DNA of 64,000 bases, from the NCBI GenBank assembly GCA_910579275.1, contig CAJTTO010000010.1, positions 1 to 64,000 of the forward strand. The letters are read 5' to 3'. This document shows, piece after piece, positions 34,845-43,901 of the stretch. Both the position numbers and the translations under genes were made by a program. How positions within the stretch are numbered: the first letter of the stretch is position 1; the number at the start of each line of letters is the position of its first letter. This DNA comes from an uncultured Lachnospiraceae bacterium (GTDB lineage Bacteria; Bacillota; Clostridia; Lachnospirales; Lachnospiraceae). Below the pieces are notes generated by a model. It saw only the letters and a list, made by a program, of their open reading frames with translations, was not told the DNA's origin and made no database searches.

Positions 34845-35013
34845 TAGAGCGTGTTTGAAAAATGCTTTCTGCCAGATGTGCATTGCAATTTGTGGGAGAT
34901 TTGTGCCAAATGAAGGACGTATATGCAGCAAAGGCATACAAGCTATTGAGGTGTGAATTATAACAGATTTTGCACATGATTCCCACTACTTTGATGGACG
35001 TCTGAACAGTAAC
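34845..35013. repeat. interspersed repeat, long copy
   Basis: Read on the minus strand from 35013 it begins GTTACTGTTCAGACG and continues through GCAAAATCTGTTATAATTC and a GCTTGTATGCC tail also found at 49141-49252, then an additional segment ending AAACACGCTCTAG at 34845. The gap 34762-35188 holds this repeat, a promoter-like dyad and the left IS end, and no gene. Confidence 0.7.
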
Positions 35014-35043
35014 ATGTATTCGCTCAAATAGAACATGTGACAA

Positions 35044-35076
35044 ACCTTGACACAGCGTTGTCAAGGTTATTATAAT
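35044..35076 (+). promoter_or_regulatory. promoter with MerR-like spacer dyad, cut off by the IS
   Basis: TTGACA (35047-35052) and TATAAT (35071-35076) have an 18-base spacer. The inverted repeat CCTTGACA ... TGTCAAGG (35045-35066) covers the -35 and most of the spacer. Long spacers with a central dyad are typical of MerR-activated promoters. The IS element starts four bases after the -10, so the promoter now reads into the IS. Confidence 0.55.
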
Positions 35077-35079
35077 ATA

Positions 35080-36935
35080 ATGATGCTGGGGTCAAAAGCC
35101 CACGAAGTAACCTTGAAAATTTAATATTTTACAGTAAATACAAGCATTCCATCGCTTTATAAGTTATAATAGTAATAACTTCTGAAAGGTGGTATGTTCT
35201 ATGTCTTTTAAAACAAATGATTGTCAGCAATTATCATTAGATGATAGTTTTACGGCTCTTACTGAACGCGAAAGAAAAGCTTTGGAAAAATCATGGGCGA
35301 AGATTTTTGCTGATGAAATTTTTCCATCTATAGATGAAGAACGTTTTTCTGTCCTGTACTGTGATAAAGCATCCAGACCTAATACACCTGTAAACGTTAT
35401 TATCGGTGCGCTCATCATCAAGGAACTTTTTGATTATTCTGATGATGAAATCGTTGAGAATTTGATGCTTGATCTCCACCTTCAATACGCGTTGCATACC
35501 ACAAGCTTTGCAGAACAGCCGATATCAGACAAAACCCTGAGTCGTTTCCGTAAAAGATGCTATGACTATGAGACACTTCATGGTGTGGACTTATACCACG
35601 ACTGTGTAAAAGATCTCAGCGGTAAAATCGCTAAGATAATGAAACTGAATGGACGCATACGCCGTATGGATTCCATGATGATAGAAGCTAACATTCGTTT
35701 TCAGAGCCGCATGGAGTTGATCTATACCTGTATATCTAAACTGGTTGTTTATCTTACAAAGAAGCAGCCAGATATGGTTCCTGAGCCACTAAAGCATTAC
35801 GCAGACCCGAATGATTATAACCGTATCTTCTATCATCAGAGAAATGATGACATGGAAGCAATTATTCAAACCTTGCTGGCAGACAGTGACTGCTTGCTGG
35901 AACTGTGCAAAACAGATTTTGAAGAAACGACAGAATACCAGCTTTTTGTCAGATGCCTTTCTGACCAGACAGTTGTTGAAAATGATAAACGTCGTCTGAG
36001 GACCAGGGAAGATGGCACCATGAATTCATCGGCACTTCAAAATCCATCTGATCCGGATGCCACTTACAGAAACAAAGCTGGCAAGTCATACAGAGGATAT
36101 GCCGCAAACATAGAAGAAACAGTTGGCAAGAATGGCTCTGTAGTGACGGATTATCAGTTTGATAAAAACACTCATACGGACAGTCATTTCCTTCAGGAAT
36201 CTCTTTCAGCAATGGAAAAGTCTGAAGAAGAAATCATTCTGGTTACAGATGGTGGTTATGATGGCCAGGACAATGTAGCTCTCGCGAAAGAAAAGAATGT
36301 GAAACTGGTAACTACCGCACTAATTGGCAAAGAAGCACCGGATGCTTTGGCTGATTTTGAATTCAATGAAGATGGAACCCGTCTTCTGAAATGTGCTGCG
36401 GGTCATGAACCGGCAAGCCAGTCTTATACCAAAACAACAAGGCAATGCAGAGTCTCATTTGACCGGAATCATTGTGTCGGCTGTCCATATCAGAATCAGT
36501 GCCGCCCCAAGATATATAAAAAAGTTGCCACTTTTATTACCTCAAAAAATGCATCCAACAGAGCAAAAAGCCAGAGATATATGCAAAGTGAGGAATTCAG
36601 CAATTTAGCAAGGTTGAGAAATGGTGTAGAAACCATTCCGGCCAATATCCGAAAGAATTACCATCTGGACAAACTTCCAAGAGGTAAACAACGGGGTAAA
36701 TTCTTTTTTGGAAGTAAAATAGCAGCCTTAAACTTCAGAAAGCTCTTTGGATTCCGAAAGGGCTTGGGGAATTATGCGCAAAATCCGATGTTGGCATAGA
36801 AATAAGCCAGAAGTACATCAACATATTCCAAGGCAATGAAGTCTTTTACAAAAAATCTACTGTAAAATATTAAATTTTCAAGGTTTTTGCAGAGTATCAA
36901 ACATAGAAAACTCTATGTTTTGACCCCAGCATCAT
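35080..36935 (+). mobile_element. IS1182-family insertion sequence
   Basis: Perfect 18-base terminal inverted repeats: ATGATGCTGGGGTCAAAA (35080-35097) and its complement (36918-36935). An inner inverted repeat (ACCTTGAAAATTTAATATTT core) lies near 35111-35137 and 36850-36885. The flanks allow a direct repeat of 3-7 bases (ATA to ATATAAT) depending on where the ends are drawn. A single transposase fills the element and appears intact, so it may be recently inserted. Confidence 0.9.
35189..36799 (+). CDS. IS1182-family transposase
   Basis: 536 residues, full length. The N-terminal DUF772-type helical domain (PNTPVNVIIGALIIKELFDYSDDEIV, ISDKTLSRFRKR) precedes a DDE core with Asp in IRRMDSMMIEANI and Asp in LVTDGGYDGQDN. 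The Cys-rich segment FDRNHCVGCPYQNQCRP and the C-terminal RNGVETIPANIRKNYHLDKLPRGK segment match IS1182 transposases. AGGTGG precedes the ATG. It is probably active, since both ends and the frame are intact. Confidence 0.95.
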   Translation: MVCSMSFKTNDCQQLSLDDSFTALTERERKALEKSWAKIFADEIFPSIDEERFSVLYCDKASRPNTPVNVIIGALIIKELFDYSDDEIVENLMLDLHLQYALHTTSFAEQPISDKTLSRFRKRCYDYETLHGVDLYHDCVKDLSGKIAKIMKLNGRIRRMDSMMIEANIRFQSRMELIYTCISKLVVYLTKKQPDMVPEPLKHYADPNDYNRIFYHQRNDDMEAIIQTLLADSDCLLELCKTDFEETTEYQLFVRCLSDQTVVENDKRRLRTREDGTMNSSALQNPSDPDATYRNKAGKSYRGYAANIEETVGKNGSVVTDYQFDKNTHTDSHFLQESLSAMEKSEEEIILVTDGGYDGQDNVALAKEKNVKLVTTALIGKEAPDALADFEFNEDGTRLLKCAAGHEPASQSYTKTTRQCRVSFDRNHCVGCPYQNQCRPKIYKKVATFITSKNASNRAKSQRYMQSEEFSNLARLRNGVETIPANIRKNYHLDKLPRGKQRGKFFFGSKIAALNFRKLFGFRKGLGNYAQNPMLA

Positions 36936-36939
36936 ATAA

Positions 36940-37231
36940 TCAATCTATTGGAGATAGCGGTAAACGAAATGCATATAAATCGGGAATTTAATAGACTTAG
37001 AATTAAAATAGACTTTAGATGTTGGATACAGGCTATTTGATATGTTCGACGATACAGCTATTACGCAGCATGAGCGGATATACAGTTAAGCTCACTCTGC
37101 CAGAAAATGATTGGCTCTATGATCTCCTTATGTCATTCGGAAACAAAGCAACAATCATTCAGCCTAAATCTATTCGTCAAACATTGAAATCAAAACATGA
37201 GGCTGCAAGAGAACAGCATAAAGGAGAATAA
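36940..37231 (+). pseudogene. C-terminal remnant of a YafY-type WYL transcriptional regulator
   Basis: Only the last ~60 codons are recognisable: VKLTLPENDWLYDLLMSFGNKATIIQPKSIRQTLK matches the WYL C-terminal extension of YafY-like regulators. The DNA-binding and WYL core are missing, and the reading frame begins within 85 bases of the right IS end. The next gene is the uracil-DNA-glycosylase-like gene, a frequent partner of such regulators in Clostridia. The IS insertion or an associated deletion removed the front of the gene. Confidence 0.65.
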
Positions 37232-37235
37232 AGAT

Positions 37236-37829
37236 ATGAACATTAAAAAAGAACTTGAAAAGAACGTGGGTGTATCAAACGACATATATCTAAACAATAT
37301 TGATATTTCCCCATCTGCGATTAAGGCAATTATGATAAATGAAGTTGTTCCCTCTGACCCTTTACAGGATTTTTATGGGCTTCCCGACGCTGATTATCTG
37401 AAAACTACTATCCCCCTTTTGCAAGGAGCGGGAGCCGCAGTTAGTTCCATACAAGACATATTACAAATGGGTATTTATATCACAAATGCAGTAAAAACCC
37501 CAAAGACAGAATATGCCATTGACAAAAGCAGTATTGAAAGCAGCTTGCCATATTTAGAAGCAGAGCTTTCTTTATTCCCCAACACAAAGGTTATTATGCT
37601 TATGGGAGATGTTGCAAAGAAAGCCTTTAACATGATTACGAAAAAGTCAACAAAGAAAAACGCTGTTCCCGCCGTTTCCACCTATAAATTGCGGAATAGC
37701 GAACTATATTATAAGGGTATTCGGGTAATGCCGTCATACATAATGACAGGAGGGAATATCTTAATCGAAAAGTCAAAAGTAGCAATGGCAACCGAGGATA
37801 TTGCCATTATGCTGGAAATAATCAAGTAA
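37236..37829 (+). CDS. uracil-DNA glycosylase superfamily protein
   Basis: 197 residues from the ATG eight bases after AGGAGA; a frame 13 codons longer overlaps the remnant regulator. PLQDFYGLPDADYL stands where family members have the active-site loop, ITNAVKTPK follows, and NTKVIMLMGDVAKKAF and RVMPSYIMTGGNIL complete the fold. UDG-fold proteins remove uracil or related bases from DNA. The branch is divergent, so exact substrate and activity are unsure. Transcription may now depend on the IS or internal sequences, since the upstream promoter is separated. Confidence 0.75.
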   Translation: MNIKKELEKNVGVSNDIYLNNIDISPSAIKAIMINEVVPSDPLQDFYGLPDADYLKTTIPLLQGAGAAVSSIQDILQMGIYITNAVKTPKTEYAIDKSSIESSLPYLEAELSLFPNTKVIMLMGDVAKKAFNMITKKSTKKNAVPAVSTYKLRNSELYYKGIRVMPSYIMTGGNILIEKSKVAMATEDIAIMLEIIK

Positions 37830-37864
37830 ACCTCTATAACGATAATGAAAGCCTGGCAAACACC

Positions 37865-37894
37865 CTGCACACAGACTGCAGTCTATGTGTGCAG
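37865..37894 (+). terminator. terminator after UDG-like gene
   Basis: CTGCACACA (37865-37873) pairs with TGTGTGCAG (37886-37894), with an inner GACTGCAGTC palindrome. ACAC/TGTG extends the stem around a bulged C and TTTTCC follows. It may serve both converging genes. Confidence 0.75.
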
Positions 37895-37906
37895 TGTGTT
37901 TTCCTT

Positions 37907-38521
37907 CTATGGAAGTTCGCCGTTTTGTTTTTGTCTTAGGTATTCCTGATAATATTGTTCTGTTTTCAATTCCTTACAATATTTATTATAATCCCATGTA
38001 TCGGTTTCAATAATCCCCATTGCCCAGTCCGCCAGTTCTTTCATCCGGCTGTCCTCGCTTAAATATTCTCTCCCATCTATGCCATGCATCAAGGTATGCT
38101 TTTGTTCCCCCTTCCAGTCGCAGGAATACCCATACCACTTTTGCATCCTTATCAAGTCATTTTCCATCACTACCATCCCGCTCTTTATCGCATTCAGATC
38201 TTTCTTGTAATGATTATCTGACAATATTTTCTGAAAAAGCATATACTTCTCTCTTACAAGGTTCCCATCAACTGTTTTAATGTACGCACAGTTTTCTCCT
38301 TGTTTCCTATTTTCAAAGTCCCCCATCTCCAGAGACCAGTCATCATGAAAGCGGTATATATTGCCCTGATTGTCTATTGTCCACACTGATCCATAAAATG
38401 CGTTTTTATAGAAAAGAGCAAATAGTACTGGCGGCAGTTCCTTCTCTTTGCCAAAACCTGTAATGCACATTGGCAAAACTGAAAGAATTACCACACATAT
38501 TAATAACAGCTTTTTCTTCAT
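37907..38521 (-). CDS. small secreted protein downstream of the subtilase
   Basis: 204 residues from the ATG five bases after GGGAG; a longer frame runs back into the subtilase. The signal peptide MKKKLLLICVVILSVLPM is clear. The mature part is soluble, Trp/Tyr-rich and highly charged, with no motif I recognise (WTIDNQGNIYRFHDDWSLEMGDFE near the start resembles a beta-propeller-like blade). It starts ten bases after the subtilase stop, so the two are translated together. It may be a chaperone, inhibitor or substrate of the protease; that is inference from position only. Confidence 0.7.
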   Translation of the reverse strand: MKKKLLLICVVILSVLPMCITGFGKEKELPPVLFALFYKNAFYGSVWTIDNQGNIYRFHDDWSLEMGDFENRKQGENCAYIKTVDGNLVREKYMLFQKILSDNHYKKDLNAIKSGMVVMENDLIRMQKWYGYSCDWKGEQKHTLMHGIDGREYLSEDSRMKELADWAMGIIETDTWDYNKYCKELKTEQYYQEYLRQKQNGELP

Positions 38522-38531
38522 TTGTTTCTCC

Positions 38532-41500
38532 CTAATCAAGCTGCTGCGCGTAGCCAAACTCATTAACCTCCTGAATTCCTTGCTTCGATAAATCGAACAC
38601 ATGCCACACCGTACCGCTTTTATTCTGCGGTATACTAAATATGCCGATTTGCTCATTTCCACAATAGACACGCACAACAGCATCAGATAGTGACAATGCA
38701 TTCACATCATAAGCTGATGCATTTGTAAAATCATGTACAAAATAAGAAAATTCCCCACTTTCAAGTATTTCAGAATCTGCCATAAGTGTTATCGTCTCCG
38801 GGCCATAACCTACTCTGTCATCATAATCAAGCGTCGCAATTTCCTTATCTCCCAGAGCGCCCGACATATTACTAAACGAAACATGGAATTTCTTAATACC
38901 TGCCTGAGAATACATCAGATGCGCGTCCAAGTCATTTGGTTCTTCCCCCCATGTCAGAACGATTCGATACTCATTTTCTGACAAGACAGGCGTCAATACA
39001 AATTTTTGTTCCTCACCGTCATTTCCCCCTATTGACACTACATTATAATATCCGGTAACAAACCCTAAGTTACTGACCTCAATTGTATAGGAACCCATCG
39101 GCAGCTTCGCCATAAAATTTCCATCCGCGTCAGTAGAAACATTTATTTCTTTTCCCTTTTTGTCCACAACATATGCATCCTTTTTGTTGTTCCACCCTTT
39201 CCTTATTTTTACAGTTGCGCCTGCAATGCTGTCGCCATTTACTGCGTTAATAATTTTCCCTCGCAAAGTACTGTTAAACCCACCCCAAAAGCTTGCACTC
39301 AAAATGATGTTTTCCATGTTAATTGTATGGTCTGGGTTCACCCTTACATTTCTAACAACACAAGGTAGAAAATCCTTATATGTTACTGTCAAATCATAGG
39401 TTCCCTCTGTAAGAACAAATTCAAACATTCCATCTCCATCAGATTTTCCAGTCATACAGAAGTTATCTAAATTGGATTCTCCACTGCTTGTTCGACACAC
39501 CGTAATGCTTGCATGTCCAAGCCCATTTCCTTTTTTATCCACTATCCTGCCTAGCAGAAAACCATTTGGCAGTATTGTATCCGTACTATCGCCGGAATCA
39601 GACAGCGCACTCTGTACGCACTTAAGTGCATTGGGCATTTTGTAACTATTTCCATGTAAATCATGGACAGAAATATCACTATTTTGCTGTAAAATCTCTT
39701 TTACCCGAGATGCATGAAGTCCTGGATTAACCTGATACATAAGTCCTGCCAAACCAGATATATATGGTGCCGCAAGAGAAGTACCACCCTTTTCATCAAA
39801 ATAATAGCCCAGAACCCCTATATTGTCTGGAATCGAACGCGGAATCAATGTCACTATCTCTGATCCCGGAGCACATACATCTACTCTGCAGCCAACATTG
39901 CTATAATCAGCATACTGATATGTCACTGCCCTGTCACCAAAGTTAGAATAACTAAATTTCGCTACTGCCCCAGTGACAATAATACGATCCTTAAGTGTAA
40001 AATCATCCATACTGCAAAACGCATTATTATATAACGCTAAAACATTCCCCCCTAGTGAACCCTCTGCCTTAGAATATCCATAGCGGGAATCATCCTCCAC
40101 AAATCGAACATCCTCGTCATTTCCAGCCGAAGTAACTATCACGAAATCATAGCCTTTTTTTACCAACTTTCGAAGAAATAATTCTATTTGAAGCGTTGTT
40201 TCGATTATATCCAGCCTTGCATTTCTTTGATTCCGTGATGCTGCAAATACCATATCAGACGAATATGACATGCTAACATTGACAATTTTTACTCGATTTC
40301 CTACAAGATTTGCCAAAGCAACCTTATATTCCATTATGGTGCCATCGTTCTTTCCTAACGCATAACCGTATAATCTTATATTTGTAGCAACTCCCGAAAT
40401 GCCAACGCCATTATCATGCCCTGCTCCCAAAATACCCGCAACCATTGTTCCATGATACATGGAATCAGCAGCGTTATCCCCAAATACATGGTCAAAGTAT
40501 AAATCTTCATGCCCAGTATCGAACCCATCGTCAATAATTCCAATCTTTACTGTATTCGATTCTTTCACATAGTCCCATGCACTTGGGACTTTGAGTGCCT
40601 CAAGCCCCCAATTATATCCATCAGGAATATCTTCATCCCAAATTTCTTCTGACGTTTTTCCATCTTCCTGATATAATGCGTCATCCGGTTTTGTTATATC
40701 CGGTTCCTGCTCTATCACAATATTGAACCCTGCTCTATCTATGAAGCTAAGGCTATTTAAATATTTAATATAATTCTCTAACGCATCCTCTGACTGTTCG
40801 TCTAAAAATTCAATCTGGTAGTCGTTCGTAAGCTCAATATAGCCAACGATTTCTGCCCCAATATCAGACGCAACATTTTTAAGAAAATCTTTTCCCAACC
40901 CTTCCAGCGCGCTTACCAGAATCTGATTCCTTACATACATCATACCATTTTCTGAATGTATAGCAATATCTTTTTCACTTTCTATATCCTTAAAATACAC
41001 TTCCCCGATATCCGCAAGAGGTTCTGGTTCGTGGTCGGGCTTTTGTGGTTTCTGCGGTTTGTCACCTTTCATTTTACTTGAAGTCAGTTTGAAGTTCTGA
41101 GGTTCCTTGCGTGCATCACCATTGGAGCAGTTAAATCCAACTTCTATTTCCATTCCGCCAGAGATATTTGCATTATAGCCAGCATTTTTGATTACATAGT
41201 GACTATTTTCCTTTGAGACAATAGCAGCTGTCCAGAAACTATCGACATTGTTGTCAAAGTCAAACGAAAGCACCCAGTCTTCAAGTACTGTTTCTGTATT
41301 ATTCTTTATATGGATTTTTCCAATAAAACCGCCACCCCAATCATTTACTACCTCATATGTAACCTGTGCCTCTCCATCATCCGCCTGCTCCATTGCGGTC
41401 AACAGTTGATATTCCTTGGGAATTTGAAGCCTGTCCTGATATGACGCAGTAAATCCGAATGATACGCTGTTTCCAGCTTCTATGTCCTGATTATACTGTG

Positions 41501-42080
41501 CATTTTTAATAATATATCCTTCTTCGCCATGTTCCTGAATAATGGCGTTATAAATATTTTCTATTTCGTCTTTGCTCTGAAATGACAAATACCAGTTATC
41601 AACCACATCTTTTCCGATATTATGTATTGTCACGGTTGCATTATAGTGGCCATCCCACTTTGCATCAACTTTGTACTCAACCTCAAAATTTTCTGCCGTG
41701 TACCGGTAATACGTCTCATCCAATTCACCTGCTTCCGTTTCAGTTTCGTCTTCCTGCCCCTCGGTGCAAATGCTGCCTAACTCTTCTTCCTCATCAGAGA
41801 TTGTCTCTCCTTCTGTCTGGCTTTCGACTGCCCCATCGTCATCTATTTCCGTCTCCGTTATCTGTTCACTACTTTCAACTTCCTGTTCACTGCCAATTTC
41901 TGTAGTTCTCTCCTCAGTTTCTTCCTGACCTGCCTGTGTTTCCGTAACACTCTCATCTTCCTGTTCTGTCTGTATTTCTGTATGCTCCGTCGCATGAATA
42001 TGACGAATGCCTGTGGTATTCAGACATATTATCGCGACCAGCAAACATGCAAGATGTTTCTTCGTTAAATTTTTTCTCAT
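38532..42080 (-). CDS. multi-domain secreted S8 subtilisin-like protease
   Basis: 1182 residues; the ATG follows GGAGGG. Order: signal peptide (1-31), acidic Thr/Glu spacer (32-125), two CBM2-like beta modules (132-225 and 240-335, each with Trp and IIKNAxYN), prodomain-like region (355-495), S8 catalytic domain, two carboxypeptidase-regulatory beta sandwiches (about 840-925 and 940-1035) and a C-terminal DUF2135-like domain (WGEEPNDLDAHLMY). The triad is Asp517, His543 (HGTMVAG) and Ser768 (GGTSLAAP), with Asn654 (SAGN). No anchor is seen. It would act outside the cell, perhaps bound to polysaccharide. A subtilase with carbohydrate-binding modules before the prodomain is unusual. It is co-transcribed with a small secreted protein. 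Confidence 0.9.
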   Translation of the reverse strand: MRKNLTKKHLACLLVAIICLNTTGIRHIHATEHTEIQTEQEDESVTETQAGQEETEERTTEIGSEQEVESSEQITETEIDDDGAVESQTEGETISDEEEELGSICTEGQEDETETEAGELDETYYRYTAENFEVEYKVDAKWDGHYNATVTIHNIGKDVVDNWYLSFQSKDEIENIYNAIIQEHGEEGYIIKNAQYNQDIEAGNSVSFGFTASYQDRLQIPKEYQLLTAMEQADDGEAQVTYEVVNDWGGGFIGKIHIKNNTETVLEDWVLSFDFDNNVDSFWTAAIVSKENSHYVIKNAGYNANISGGMEIEVGFNCSNGDARKEPQNFKLTSSKMKGDKPQKPQKPDHEPEPLADIGEVYFKDIESEKDIAIHSENGMMYVRNQILVSALEGLGKDFLKNVASDIGAEIVGYIELTNDYQIEFLDEQSEDALENYIKYLNSLSFIDRAGFNIVIEQEPDITKPDDALYQEDGKTSEEIWDEDIPDGYNWGLEALKVPSAWDYVKESNTVKIGIIDDGFDTGHEDLYFDHVFGDNAADSMYHGTMVAGILGAGHDNGVGISGVATNIRLYGYALGKNDGTIMEYKVALANLVGNRVKIVNVSMSYSSDMVFAASRNQRNARLDIIETTLQIELFLRKLVKKGYDFVIVTSAGNDEDVRFVEDDSRYGYSKAEGSLGGNVLALYNNAFCSMDDFTLKDRIIVTGAVAKFSYSNFGDRAVTYQYADYSNVGCRVDVCAPGSEIVTLIPRSIPDNIGVLGYYFDEKGGTSLAAPYISGLAGLMYQVNPGLHASRVKEILQQNSDISVHDLHGNSYKMPNALKCVQSALSDSGDSTDTILPNGFLLGRIVDKKGNGLGHASITVCRTSSGESNLDNFCMTGKSDGDGMFEFVLTEGTYDLTVTYKDFLPCVVRNVRVNPDHTINMENIILSASFWGGFNSTLRGKIINAVNGDSIAGATVKIRKGWNNKKDAYVVDKKGKEINVSTDADGNFMAKLPMGSYTIEVSNLGFVTGYYNVVSIGGNDGEEQKFVLTPVLSENEYRIVLTWGEEPNDLDAHLMYSQAGIKKFHVSFSNMSGALGDKEIATLDYDDRVGYGPETITLMADSEILESGEFSYFVHDFTNASAYDVNALSLSDAVVRVYCGNEQIGIFSIPQNKSGTVWHVFDLSKQGIQEVNEFGYAQQLD

Positions 42081-42164
42081 TTGGATGTCCCTCCATTTCT
42101 TTTGCAAACATGAATCAACAGTTCCTATCTTTAGTTTTTTGATACAAACATAGTACACATATCA

Positions 42165-42194
42165 AACATAACATAGTTTTTACCATACCGTCAA
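42165..42194 (-). promoter_or_regulatory. putative promoter of subtilase operon
   Basis: On the minus strand TTGACG (42189-42194) and TATGTT (42165-42170) lie 18 bases apart, about 85 bases before the start codon. No operator dyad is obvious. Confidence 0.45.
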
Positions 42195-42262
42195 TGTTTT
42201 TGTAAAACATATTTGTTACACTCTTTTTCTTTTAGGAATACAGGAACAAAGGCAAAATAAAA

Positions 42263-42290
42263 AGAGGTGCCGATTTTTTTCAGCACCTCT
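42263..42290 (-). terminator. terminator after wHTH fragment / cca
   Basis: AGAGGTGC (42263-42270) and GCACCTCT (42283-42290) with a 12-base loop, followed on the minus strand by TTTTTATTTT. Confidence 0.8.
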
Positions 42291-42297
42291 ATCAACC

Positions 42298-42480
42298 CTA
42301 ATTTTTTAAATTATATTTTCTTTTTCCATGACCAGATACCGATTCGATAATGTCAGCCTGCACCAAATTAGGCACAAGTCTGGAAACACCTGATCCTTTC
42401 AGTGCAAGAAGCCCCATAACCGCACTCCTGCCAAACACTTCATGAAAGCCAAAGTTTGCAAAGAACGGGGCTTTTTCCAT
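42298..42480 (-). pseudogene. C-terminal wHTH fragment of a Fic/AlbA-type protein
   Basis: 60 codons directly after cca. EVFGRSAVMGLLALKGSGVSRLVPNLVQADIIESVSGHGKRKYNL looks like the C-terminal winged helix found at the end of Fic-family and AlbA-type ATP-binding proteins. No upstream part of such a protein exists, because cca ends 19 bases before. It is probably a relic, although it could be translated as a small protein from the ATG at 42480 (weak AGAGA site). Confidence 0.55.
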
Positions 42481-42499
42481 ATCTGCTGTCTCTATAACC

Positions 42500-43831
42500 T
42501 TATATTAGTTTTTCCGCTTTCCCCATCAGGTAATCATGTGTATTGTGCTCTGGATTTTGCAGCACATCGTCAAGGAGCTCGCCGAGTATGGCACCTATCC
42601 GTTTCCCTTTTGGCACGCCTAATGCGATTATATCGTTTCCTGTGATTTCCAGTGTTTTGAGGGATACGCACTGCTGTTTTTCCAGAATCTCACTGTAGAG
42701 ACGGGCGATTGCGTCAATCCTTGCAAGTTTCTCCGCCTGCTGGTATGTGCTCTGTGCGAGGGTATCTGCACGCCGCAGCTCAAGCACCTGCGGAAAGTAT
42801 TCGGTGCCGATTTTGTTGACGGCGCGGCGCACTGCCCTTGCGTTTGGCTCCGCATTATAGTCGTGGTATTTGACATATTTTTGGACTTTCGTAATCGTGT
42901 CATTGTCGAATTTAAGCCGTTTTAGTATGTCGAGCGCCATTTGCTCACTCGCCTCGACGTGGCCGTGAAAATGGTCGGTGCCGTCTGCGTCCGTGGTTTT
43001 TGTCCGCGGTTTTCCGATATCGTGTAAAAGGGCGGCAATCCGCAGACTTTTGTCGGCTCTTGTGTGGAGCAGACACTGCATCAGATGTTCGCCTACATTG
43101 TACATATGGTGCGGGTGGTTCTGCTCCGTGGCAAAGGCATCGTCAAGCTCGGGGAGCACAATCCGGGTGATGCCCAGCGCATAAGCATCCCGCATGTAAT
43201 CGGGGTGGGCTGACATGAGCAGTTTCACAAGCTCTGCCTGTATGCGCTCCGCGCTGATATTTTTCAGGTTCGGAGCAAGCTCCGTGGCTGCCGCCTTTGT
43301 CCCCTCCGCAATTGAAAATCCCAGCTGTGCCGAAAACCGCACTGCCCGCAGAATGCGGAGCGCGTCCTCGCCAAACCGCTCTGCCGCCTCACCGACGCAT
43401 CGGATAATCCCGTTCTCCAGATCCTCCACCCCGCCAAACGCGTCCACAATACCGCTCTTGTCGTTGTATGCCATGGCATTGATGGTGAAATCCCTGCGCC
43501 TTAAATCCTCTATCAGATCGACCGTAAACGTGACTTCCTTCGGGTGACGGCTGTCTTCATATTCGCCGTCAATGCGGTACGTTGTCACCTCGAATCCCTC
43601 ATGGTCAAGCATCACTGTCACTGTGCCATGCTGGATTCCCGTATCAATCGTGTGCCGGAAAACTTCTTTTACTTGCGTCGGCTTTGCCGAGGTCGTCACA
43701 TCCCAGTCATGCGGCTGCCTGCCAAGCAGCGAATCCCTGACGCACCCGCCCACGGCATATGCCTCATAGCCTGCCTGCTCAAGCCGTGATATGATAAACT
43801 GCACTTTTTCAGGTAATTGTATCTGTGTCAT
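42500..43831 (-). CDS. cca: CCA tRNA nucleotidyltransferase
   Basis: 443 residues. The class II nucleotidyltransferase head has AVGGCVRDSLLGRQPHDWDVTTSA with catalytic Asp residues, FTVDLIEDLRRRDFTINAMAYN and ERFGEDALRILRAVRFSAQLGF. An HD domain follows (LLHDIGKPRTKTTDADG). It adds or repairs the 3' CCA of tRNAs using CTP and ATP; clostridial homologues with an HD domain may also trim phosphates. The ribosome site is weak (GGACA). The wHTH remnant and a terminator follow it. Confidence 0.95.
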   Translation of the reverse strand: MTQIQLPEKVQFIISRLEQAGYEAYAVGGCVRDSLLGRQPHDWDVTTSAKPTQVKEVFRHTIDTGIQHGTVTVMLDHEGFEVTTYRIDGEYEDSRHPKEVTFTVDLIEDLRRRDFTINAMAYNDKSGIVDAFGGVEDLENGIIRCVGEAAERFGEDALRILRAVRFSAQLGFSIAEGTKAAATELAPNLKNISAERIQAELVKLLMSAHPDYMRDAYALGITRIVLPELDDAFATEQNHPHHMYNVGEHLMQCLLHTRADKSLRIAALLHDIGKPRTKTTDADGTDHFHGHVEASEQMALDILKRLKFDNDTITKVQKYVKYHDYNAEPNARAVRRAVNKIGTEYFPQVLELRRADTLAQSTYQQAEKLARIDAIARLYSEILEKQQCVSLKTLEITGNDIIALGVPKGKRIGAILGELLDDVLQNPEHNTHDYLMGKAEKLI

Positions 43832-43901
43832 TGCTGTGTCCTATCCTTTTTCTTTTTCCATGTATATACAGTATTGCGCCAGCCGCAAAGCGTCATATTG
43901 G

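Noticed and set aside
34789..35064. 91-residue minus-strand frame in the repeat zone
   Set aside because: Consists mainly of the interspersed repeat; no ribosome site, and other copies do not keep the frame open.
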